Of a stretch of DNA of 5,662 nucleotides, positions 1-5,460 are shown piece after piece; positions within the stretch are counted from its first letter, which is position 1; the number at the start of each line of letters is the position of its first letter. The stretch is from JAYWIG01 sp043789035 (GTDB lineage: Bacteria; Pseudomonadota; Gammaproteobacteria; Burkholderiales; Burkholderiaceae_E): the NCBI GenBank assembly GCA_043789035.1, contig JAYWIG010000370.1, positions 1 to 5,662 on the forward strand, in the 5' to 3' direction. A program made the position numbers and the translations under genes. The notes beneath the pieces are model-generated. The model was given only the letters and a program-made list of their open reading frames with translations, had not been told where the DNA came from and made no database searches.

Positions 1-396
1 ACGTCATTTTTGGCATTTGCCCTAGTCAGCCCGGCTGCGAACGCGCAAGACAAAGTGGTCTATCACATCAACGATGCCGCTACCCAAGCCACGGCAGCAT
101 TGCGCAACATCGGCAACCACTTAGATACTGATGCAAGCGCGGTGATTACTGTTGTCACTCATGCTCAAGGCGTGGATTTCTTAATGGATGGTGCGAAAGA
201 TAAAAGCAATACATTATTCGCGTCTCAGGTGGCTGCACTTCGCAATCGCGGTGTGAAGTTCGAAGTGTGTGAGATCACTTTGAAAAACCGGGGCTTAAAG
301 AAAGAACAATTTATTCAAGAAGCTGATTACACCCCTTCGGGGGTAGTACGACTTGCAAAATTACAGGGCCAAGGCGCGGCTTATATTAAGCCATAA
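1..396 (+). CDS. Secreted DsrE/DsrF-like family protein (5' end cut by window)
   Basis: The reading frame is open from the first base and ends at TAA 394-396, so the true start lies upstream; the TTG at 10-12 is probably an internal Leu. The first residues are hydrophobic and end in a signal-peptidase-like A-N-A before Gln-Asp (around base 45), so the mature protein is probably periplasmic. The body resembles DsrE/DsrF-like proteins (COG1416 type): an early strand KVVYHIND, a central VITVVTH strand, a FLMDGA segment, then GVKFEVCEITLKNRG, which carries the only cysteine (codon 268-270). In DsrE relatives a cysteine near here can carry sulfur, but this subfamily is mostly uncharacterised, so no reaction is claimed. 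No other sulfur-oxidation gene is visible nearby. The 3' end overlaps the convergent oxidase gene by 11 bp, with no room for a separate terminator. The family call is fairly secure; the function is unknown. Confidence 0.8.
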   Translation, partial: TSFLAFALVSPAANAQDKVVYHINDAATQATAALRNIGNHLDTDASAVITVVTHAQGVDFLMDGAKDKSNTLFASQVAALRNRGVKFEVCEITLKNRGLKKEQFIQEADYTPSGVVRLAKLQGQGAAYIKP

Positions 397-1504
397 GTTG
401 CCTAGTTACGCGTTCAGCAATCGCTAAGGCTGCAGTTAGCCCCGGCGATTCAATTCCAAACAAATTCACCAACCCGGGCACACCATGCTGCGGCTCAGCG
501 TCAATCACAAAATCTGCCGCTTGCACGCCGGGACCAACAATTTTAGGGCGCACACCGCTATAACCAGGTTGTAAGGCACCCTGCGCAAGCCCTGGCCAAT
601 AGCGACGAATCTCTGCATAAAAGCTATCGCTTCTCGCGCTATCAACAACATAGTTAATAGCATCTGGATGTTCGACATTTAGCCATTCAACATCCGGGCC
701 GAATCGCGCTTGGCCGCCTAAATCCAATGTTAAATGCACACCCAAACCAGCGGATTCTGGAATGGGATAGACCAAATGAGTGAACGGAGCTTTTTGGGCC
801 AGTGAGTAATAGTTGCCTTTGGCAAAAAACGCTTGGGGAACTTTTTGCTGGGCTAAGCCTTGAATCCTTTGAGCCACTAGCGGCGCATATAAGCCAGCTG
901 CATTAATAACTTCCGTCGCACGCAAGGTTAAACTTTCATCGCCTTCGCAATCAAGCTCTATGCCAGCGCTCGTCACTCTTGCTGCCGCCAGCGGCGATTT
1001 AAACGCCACCATCCCGCCATGCGATTCCAAATCGCCTTGGAGCGCCAGCATGTAGCCGTGGCTATCTACAATGCCACTACTGGGCGACCAAAGCGCTTGT
1101 ACGCAATGCAACTCCGGTTCGAGCGCCAGCGCTTGGTCTCTTGAAAGAATCTCCATGCCAGGCACGCCGTTGGCGATGGCCTTTTCGTACAGGCCTAAAA
1201 GTGCAGCGCATTGGTTCTCATGAGTTGCGACAATCAACTTACCGCAGCGCTTGGCTTCGAAACCTTTTTCAGCGGAATAGGCATATAAAAGGGCATTACC
1301 TTGCACACATAAAAGTGCTTTTAGTGATCCTTTCGGGTAATAAATACCCGCGTGAATCACCTCACTATTACGCGAGCTCGTCCCCGTGCCAATTGCGTCT
1401 TGCGCTTCAACAACGACCACCTCCCGCCCGCTCATTGCTAGCGCTCTTGCTACTGCAAGGCCAACAACACCCGCGCCCACGACTACTGTTTGAATGCTTT
1501 CCAT
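386..1504 (-). CDS. FAD-dependent oxidoreductase, L-2-hydroxyglutarate oxidase (LhgO)-like
   Basis: A 372-residue DAO-superfamily flavoenzyme. The N-terminus has the Rossmann dinucleotide motif VVVGAGVVGLAVARAL (GxGxxG at residues 10-15), with Glu33 ending the second strand to hold the FAD ribose. Residues 43-63 (SSRNSEVIHAGIYYPKGSLKA) match the signature next to the flavin in L-2-hydroxyglutarate dehydrogenase/oxidase. Further family marks are GIVDSHGYM (144-152), NAAGLYA (201-207) and the C-terminal FAD contact FGIESPGLTAALAIAE (349-364). Characterised members oxidise L-2-hydroxyglutarate to 2-oxoglutarate, passing electrons to quinone or oxygen. This protein is shorter than E. coli LhgO (about 420 residues, from memory) and belongs to a compact version common in proteobacteria, so the substrate could be another 2-hydroxy acid. 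ATG 1504-1502 immediately precedes the FAD fold, so the start is credible, although no Shine-Dalgarno sequence is seen. It is divergent from the MFS gene, with 35 bp between. Confidence 0.87.
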   Translation of the reverse strand: MESIQTVVVGAGVVGLAVARALAMSGREVVVVEAQDAIGTGTSSRNSEVIHAGIYYPKGSLKALLCVQGNALLYAYSAEKGFEAKRCGKLIVATHENQCAALLGLYEKAIANGVPGMEILSRDQALALEPELHCVQALWSPSSGIVDSHGYMLALQGDLESHGGMVAFKSPLAAARVTSAGIELDCEGDESLTLRATEVINAAGLYAPLVAQRIQGLAQQKVPQAFFAKGNYYSLAQKAPFTHLVYPIPESAGLGVHLTLDLGGQARFGPDVEWLNVEHPDAINYVVDSARSDSFYAEIRRYWPGLAQGALQPGYSGVRPKIVGPGVQAADFVIDAEPQHGVPGLVNLFGIESPGLTAALAIAERVTRQLMA

Positions 1505-1539
1505 AGGCTAGCAGTGTAATACGAGATAATGGATGCCAT
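1505..1539. promoter_or_regulatory. 35-bp divergent start region between oxidase and MFS genes
   Basis: The two ATG codons point away from each other across only 35 bp, so both ribosome-binding regions lie here and both promoters must be compressed into it or extend into the opposite gene. There is no good Shine-Dalgarno sequence for the oxidase. The MFS start has only a weak GGAT (1531-1534), five bases before its ATG. A short ATGG-ATG-CCAT inverted repeat (1529-1539) abuts the MFS start. No convincing -35/-10 pair could be assigned on either strand. That this is the control region follows from gene orientation, not from recognised promoter boxes. Confidence 0.4.
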
Positions 1540-2733
1540 ATGAATGACCTACTCCTTGCCAAACGCGCCACTACAGCATTACTTTTTGGCAATTTAGTGA
1601 TCGGCATCGGCGTGATGGTTGTGCCGGGCATGCTGAACCATCTTTCGAAAGATCTTGTCGTTAGTGTTCCCGTCGCAGGGCAACTCATTGCCTTAGCCGC
1701 AGTCGTGATGGCAATTGGCGCACCACTCATCGCAGCATTTACATCGAGCGTGAATCGCCGATTGCTACTCACTATCGCGCAACTGTTTTACATGGCCGGT
1801 GCATTGCTTTGCGCCGCGGCACCCCAGTTTGCGGCGCTACTTCCAACCAGAGCCATTATGGTAATTGGAGCCGCAATTTTTACCCCTCAAGCTGCAGCAA
1901 CCATTGGGCTTTTAGTGCCACCTGAAAAGCGCTCAGGCGCTGTAACCACTATTTTTATGGGCTGGTCGATTTCTGCAGTCATTGGTATGCCAGTGGGCAA
2001 TTTAATCGCCGAGCATTTCGGCTGGCGCTATGGATTTCTGCTGATTGCGGGCTTAGCACTCGTTTCTGCAATCTGGGTATGGCGAGTTATTCCGGCTGGC
2101 TTAACTGTTCCGAAACTTTCATTTGCGTCTTGGCAAGGCGTTTTTACGCGACCACGGTTAATGACAATCCTAGCGGTAACACTTATCTCTTCGTCAGGGC
2201 AGTTCACCATCTTAAGTTACGTGGCGCCATACCTTGCTGAACACGTTGGGGCATCACCCACAACATTTTCATTACTGATGGCGCTCAACGGTATCGCGGG
2301 AGTAGCAGGTTCGTTATGGGTGACTAAAAACATCGCTCGCCTAGGCACTGAGAAAACTGTGCGCCGGGCCTGCATAACGCTGGTCATCGGCATTAGCCTT
2401 TGGGCCTTTGAAACCCTGATTACGGGCAAATTCTCCATAGGCTTTTGGCTTTCTTACACGATGCTCGCCATTGGCTGCACCGCTTGGGGTGCGGGTTCAT
2501 TTGCAACTAACTCTACTCAGCAAGCTAGGCTCGCTGGTGTTGCTCCTGAATTAGCTTCAGCATCAATTGCACTCAATAGCAGTGCTATGTATGCTGGGCA
2601 ATCGATAGGTGCATTAATCGGCGGCTTGCTCCTCGCGGGCTTTGGTTTTAGTTCGCTGCCATGGTTAGCAACAGGGCTGCTCGTGGCAGCGCTGATTGTT
2701 TCGAATATCGCTGGCAGAATTACCGAAAAATAG
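1540..2733 (+). CDS. MFS transporter, DHA1-type drug/metabolite efflux
   Basis: A 397-residue integral inner-membrane protein with about twelve hydrophobic helices (roughly residues 12-32, 45-67, 74-94, 103-125, 136-157, 165-184, 208-230, 242-262, 276-294, 298-320, 342-366 and 372-392). The length and 6+6 arrangement are standard for the major facilitator superfamily, which uses the proton gradient. The loop after helix 2 has SSVNRR, a worn motif A (consensus GxLaDrxGrr). Helix 5 carries a motif-C-like GMPVGNLIAEHFGWRYGF (149-166), typical of the DHA1 antiporter family. Helix 11 has the family-like APELASASIALNSSAMYAGQ (335-354). This supports export of a drug, sugar or amino-acid-like metabolite, but motifs do not reveal the substrate. 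ATG 1540 is the first in-frame start before the first helix; the SD is weak. Its stop is one base from the convergent Bug gene stop. Confidence 0.88.
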   Translation: MNDLLLAKRATTALLFGNLVIGIGVMVVPGMLNHLSKDLVVSVPVAGQLIALAAVVMAIGAPLIAAFTSSVNRRLLLTIAQLFYMAGALLCAAAPQFAALLPTRAIMVIGAAIFTPQAAATIGLLVPPEKRSGAVTTIFMGWSISAVIGMPVGNLIAEHFGWRYGFLLIAGLALVSAIWVWRVIPAGLTVPKLSFASWQGVFTRPRLMTILAVTLISSSGQFTILSYVAPYLAEHVGASPTTFSLLMALNGIAGVAGSLWVTKNIARLGTEKTVRRACITLVIGISLWAFETLITGKFSIGFWLSYTMLAIGCTAWGAGSFATNSTQQARLAGVAPELASASIALNSSAMYAGQSIGALIGGLLLAGFGFSSLPWLATGLLVAALIVSNIAGRITEK

Positions 2734-2734
2734 T

Positions 2735-3769
2735 CTAATCAATCGTTGCGCCCGAGGCTTTGACGGCCTTGCCCCATTTGTCAATTTCCGATTGAATAAA
2801 CTGTGAAAATTGCTGTGAAGTGTTGGCCACCGGTTTAGAACCGAACTGCGCAAGCTTTTGCTTTACATCAGGCTGTTGCAAAGCATATTGCACGGCACCT
2901 TGCAGCTTCGCGCTCACATTGGGTGGAAGATGCCCAGGTGCCAATAGGCCGTACCAAGCGAGGGCATCGAAGCCATCCAAAGCACCGCCCAACTCATGCA
3001 AGCTAGGCACATCCGGCAAACTTGCGTGGCGCTCTCGCCCTGTAACCGCCAGGGCTTTTAAGCGACCCGCTTTGAGTTGCGGCAACACAACCCCAAGGTT
3101 TTCAAACGCCAAGTTCGCGTGCCCTGCCATGACATCTGCAACTGCGGGGCCACTGCCACGATAGGGAATATGCACCATATAAGTTTTGGTTGCTTGCTTA
3201 AACATTTCGGCAGCTAAATGTTGCGGCGTACCGTTACCCGCTGACGCGTATACATAACGGCCCGGCTTTGCGCGCAACTGATCGACCAAATTGCTAACAC
3301 TTGCAATAGCCTGATCAGGCGCGGTAATTAGAACCAAAGGCACAGCCGCGACAAGGCTTAAGGGCGTGAGATCGCGCAAGGGCTGGTAAGGCAATTTACC
3401 ACCATACAAACTTACATTAATCGATAACGGCCCAGACGCACCCATGAGCAACGTTAACCCGTCAGGGTAAGACTTGGCCACAATTTCTGTTCCGAGCAAA
3501 CCACCCGCACCAGACCTTGCTTCGACAACAACGGGTTGTTCTAACGATTCTGTGAGCCGAGCCTGCACGATGCGCGCGAGAATATCGGTTGCACCACCCG
3601 GTGGGTACGGCGTAACTAGGCGCACGGCTTTTGATGCAGCCGAGTTTATAGAGGCTAACGAGGAGGTTGAGACCGACGCCGCCACCAAACTCATGCCTCG
3701 CTGTAACATTAAGCGGCGGTTGCAGCGCAACGTGTTTATCGAGTCGTTTTTCACGATACATCCCTTCAT
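2735..3769 (-). CDS. Bug/TctC-family tripartite tricarboxylate transporter substrate-binding protein
   Basis: A 344-residue periplasmic binding protein. Clear Bug signatures appear in order: VRLVTPYPPGGATDILAR (49-66, ligand-binding first loop), RYVYASAGNGTPQHLAAE (171-188), HIPYRGSGPAVADVMAGH (200-217), GRLKALAVTGRERHASLPDV (235-254) and LAPGHLPP (276-283). Family members bind carboxylates or other small organic acids for TctA/TctB permeases. No TctA or TctB gene lies in the window, as is usual for orphan Bug genes. The N-terminus has a basic NRRLMLQRG followed by a hydrophobic, Ser/Ala-rich stretch to about residue 46 (AAS before KAV); the twin arginine is only Tat-like, so Sec or Tat export is open. 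The outermost ATG is used here, but GTG at 3754-3752 (residue 6) has a far better SD (AAGGGA, six bases away) and may be the true start. It sits 81 bp downstream of the monooxygenase, same strand. Confidence 0.9.
   Translation of the reverse strand: MKGCIVKNDSINTLRCNRRLMLQRGMSLVAASVSTSSLASINSAASKAVRLVTPYPPGGATDILARIVQARLTESLEQPVVVEARSGAGGLLGTEIVAKSYPDGLTLLMGASGPLSINVSLYGGKLPYQPLRDLTPLSLVAAVPLVLITAPDQAIASVSNLVDQLRAKPGRYVYASAGNGTPQHLAAEMFKQATKTYMVHIPYRGSGPAVADVMAGHANLAFENLGVVLPQLKAGRLKALAVTGRERHASLPDVPSLHELGGALDGFDALAWYGLLAPGHLPPNVSAKLQGAVQYALQQPDVKQKLAQFGSKPVANTSQQFSQFIQSEIDKWGKAVKASGATID
3761..3766 (-). promoter_or_regulatory. Shine-Dalgarno AAGGGA favouring the GTG start of the Bug gene
   Basis: On the minus strand AAGGGA (3766-3761) is followed by six bases and then GTG at 3754-3752, near-ideal spacing. 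The upstream ATG at 3769-3767 is preceded by pyrimidine-rich CCCTTCAATCA, with no SD. Using the GTG removes only five residues and leaves the signal peptide whole. This site is inside one arm of the 3762-3780 inverted repeat. Confidence 0.5.
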
Positions 3770-3780
3770 TGATTGAAGGG
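3762..3780. repeat. 7-bp perfect inverted repeat over the Bug gene start
   Basis: CCCTTCA (3762-3768) and TGAAGGG (3774-3780) are perfectly complementary around a 5-base centre. In minus-strand RNA this hairpin would contain the ATG at 3769-3767 and most of the AAGGGA ribosome-binding site of the alternative GTG start. It could hide the start from ribosomes, or as DNA form a small operator. The repeat is directly visible; a role is inference, and a 7-bp repeat may occur by chance. Confidence 0.5.
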
Positions 3781-3795
3781 TGTAGCGTAAAGAGA

Positions 3796-3835
3796 ATGTA
3801 GCTAAGACAAAACTAGCCTAACGGCTTAGCTACAT
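3796..3835. repeat. 11-bp perfect inverted repeat between monooxygenase and Bug genes (operator or terminator)
   Basis: ATGTAGCTAAG (3796-3806) and CTTAGCTACAT (3825-3835) are perfectly complementary around an 18-base centre. Each arm contains the palindrome TAGCTA, with centres 28 bp apart. A smaller nested AGCC-TAAC-GGCT (3815-3826) lies in the middle. The repeat lies 16-55 bp after the monooxygenase stop, and its minus-strand transcript would be followed by UCUCUUU, so a weak intrinsic terminator for the upstream operon is possible. The stem is AT-rich and the loop long, which fits poorly. The alternative is a regulator-binding site controlling the Bug gene, whose start is 27 bp further on. 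Confidence 0.55.
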
Positions 3836-3850
3836 AGCTCAAACGTATGC

Positions 3851-5116
3851 TTAAGCAGCTTTTGCTAAGTCGAGTTTTGCAGCCTTGGCATTTACTGTTT
3901 CTAAATCTAACCCGACAACCTTTTTATAGTTCAAGGCGATCTGCTGAAGCTCGGCAATACTCACCACATCATCAACGTTAGTAAATCCATTCGGTGCCCT
4001 ATCTTCAACCACTTGCATCGCCGCATCTGGCCCCTGCGCCCGATTAACCATCACAATCTTGGCGGTTTTGGGCAAGCGCTCTTGCTCATATCGAACCAGC
4101 GCTGATTCAATATCTGCCACTGTTGACCCTTCTATTTGATCGGCCAAAGCCCGCGCATCCAACACCGATTGGGTAGCACCGTTCGAGCCAATTGGGTACA
4201 TCGGGTGCGCAGCATCGCCGAGCAAGGTCACCTTGCCATGACTCCATTTCGGAAGTGGGTCACGATCCACCATCGGAAACTCAAACACTCGCTCAGCACC
4301 TTCAAACATCTTAGGCACATCCAGCCAATCAAAATTCCAATCGGCAAATTGTGGCGCGAAAATATTACGATCAACTTCACGATTCCAATCGTCTTTTGGC
4401 GGCTCATCATCGGGAATCTTTAGCTCAGCGATCCAGTTAATCATGGCCTTGCCTTGGGTGGCGTAGCGCTGCGAAATGGGATAACAAACCAACTTCATAT
4501 CGGCATGCCCTGCCATCGCCATACTACGGCCAGACAAAAACGGCATGCCCACGGTTGTTGCGCGCCACAAAATGCAACCTGAGAACTTCGGCGGGCCTTC
4601 ATTGGGGTAGAACTGCCGACGAAGCGCGGAGTGAATTCCATCGGCTGACACAACAACATCACCATGCACGACGGTTTCAATCCCTGTGGCTTTATGCTTC
4701 ACAGTGAGTGCGCCTTTATCAGGGTCGACGGACATCCCTTCATAACCTGTCTTTACAGCGTCAGCACCCAAACGCTCGATCACCGTACTGAGCAATAACA
4801 TTTGCAACTCGCCACGATGAATCGAGAACTGCGGCACCAAATATCCGGCTGCAACTCCGCGAGGCTCCGCCCAAATCCGCTGGCCAAATTTATTAAAGTA
4901 CACAACCTCAGCGGTTTCAATACCGGTGGCACGTAGCTTTTCTAAAAGCCCAAGCTCAGTCAACTCAACAATCGCGCTCGGCTGTACATTAATGCCAACC
5001 CCCAAAGGTTTAATCTCGGTTGACGATTCATAGAGGATTGGTGCAAGGCCACGTTTGTGCAACATGAGCGCCAACACTAGGCCACCAATGCCGGCGCCAT
5101 TAATAATAATTTTCAT
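3851..5116 (-). CDS. PhzS-like FAD-dependent aromatic monooxygenase
   Basis: A 421-residue group A flavoprotein monooxygenase (para-hydroxybenzoate hydroxylase fold). Visible motifs: N-terminal INGAGIGGLVLAL (GxGxxG at 7-12) with Glu30 for the FAD ribose; IHRGEL (99-104, conserved Arg); the DG motif SADGIHSALR (157-166); and the GD motif LLGDAAHPMYPIGSNG (298-313). Segments such as IKPLGVGIN, AEPRGVAAG, FSIHRGELQM and PMVDRDPLP closely resemble the Pseudomonas phenazine enzyme PhzS (compared from memory), which decarboxylates and hydroxylates a phenazine carboxylate using NADH and O2. No phenazine core gene is visible, so the substrate is more likely another aromatic or heteroaromatic compound. 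The C-terminus continues past the PhzS length with a RAPNGF-DDV segment, as in many uncharacterised relatives. ATG 5116-5114 immediately precedes the FAD strand. It follows the ferredoxin by 14 bp with a weak GGAA, so it is probably co-transcribed. Confidence 0.88.
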   Translation of the reverse strand: MKIIINGAGIGGLVLALMLHKRGLAPILYESSTEIKPLGVGINVQPSAIVELTELGLLEKLRATGIETAEVVYFNKFGQRIWAEPRGVAAGYLVPQFSIHRGELQMLLLSTVIERLGADAVKTGYEGMSVDPDKGALTVKHKATGIETVVHGDVVVSADGIHSALRRQFYPNEGPPKFSGCILWRATTVGMPFLSGRSMAMAGHADMKLVCYPISQRYATQGKAMINWIAELKIPDDEPPKDDWNREVDRNIFAPQFADWNFDWLDVPKMFEGAERVFEFPMVDRDPLPKWSHGKVTLLGDAAHPMYPIGSNGATQSVLDARALADQIEGSTVADIESALVRYEQERLPKTAKIVMVNRAQGPDAAMQVVEDRAPNGFTNVDDVVSIAELQQIALNYKKVVGLDLETVNAKAAKLDLAKAA

Positions 5117-5130
5117 GATTCCATTCTCAA

Positions 5131-5451
5131 CTATTGAGCGTTAGGCATGTGGACGATGATTCCATCGAGCTCAGCTGTCATTAACAACTGGCAACTTAAG
5201 CGACTAGTAATTTTACGTGGGCTCGCGACTTGCGATAGCAAGGTATCTTCATCTTCACCCATAGCGGGCAATTTTTGCGCCCAAGAGTCATCTACATACA
5301 CATGGCAAGTGGCACAGGCCAAGCAACCACCACACATTCCGTCGATTCCCGAAACACCATCAAACACAGCCGCCATCATTAAATTATTGTCAATGACAAC
5401 TTCAAGCTCTGTTTTCTCACCATCGTGAGCGATGTAAATTACCTTAGGCAT
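5131..5451 (-). CDS. [2Fe-2S] ferredoxin, putidaredoxin/adrenodoxin type
   Basis: A 106-residue electron carrier, the same length as putidaredoxin. The cluster motif is C40-x5-C46-x2-C49 in MCGGCLACATCHVYV, with the fourth ligand C87 in SRLSCQL; the spacing equals that of putidaredoxin (39/45/48/86) shifted by one. An extra cysteine, C43, sits inside the cluster loop where serine or alanine is common. Acidic GEDEDTLL (65-72) matches the helix used by this family for docking to reductases and P450s. These ferredoxins pass electrons from an FAD reductase to a cytochrome P450 or ring-hydroxylating oxygenase. Neither partner is in the window. The neighbouring flavin monooxygenase would not be expected to need it, since that class takes hydride from NAD(P)H. 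ATG 5451-5449 has GAAG just upstream inside the 9-bp gap after the glutamine-synthetase-like gene, indicating an operon. Confidence 0.92.
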   Translation of the reverse strand: MPKVIYIAHDGEKTELEVVIDNNLMMAAVFDGVSGIDGMCGGCLACATCHVYVDDSWAQKLPAMGEDEDTLLSQVASPRKITSRLSCQLLMTAELDGIIVHMPNAQ

Positions 5452-5460
5452 AAGTCTTCA

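Noticed and set aside
10..12. TTG as start codon of the DsrE-like gene
   Set aside because: The frame is open to base 1 and this codon falls within a hydrophobic signal peptide, which would otherwise lack its basic N-terminus; the gene more likely begins upstream.
331..344. UUCG hairpin as a rho-independent terminator
   Set aside because: No U-run follows on either strand and it lies within the coding region, more than 50 bp before the DsrE-like stop.
1141..1506. Plus-strand open frame opposite the oxidase gene
   Set aside because: It lies antisense to the FAD-binding N-terminal coding sequence and its product has low-complexity Arg/Leu-rich composition with no recognisable domain.
2820..3164. 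Plus-strand open frame opposite the Bug gene (likewise 3474-3776)
   Set aside because: Both are antisense to well-conserved Bug motifs and encode no recognisable protein.
3851..5116. Phenazine biosynthesis gene phzS
   Set aside because: Similarity is at family level; no phzA-G or phzM neighbours are seen, and the context is GS-like ligase plus ferredoxin.
5147..5428. Plus-strand open frames opposite the ferredoxin and GS-like genes (also 5425-5622)
   Set aside because: The minus-strand products carry exact family motifs; these are shadows with no domain or ribosome-binding site.
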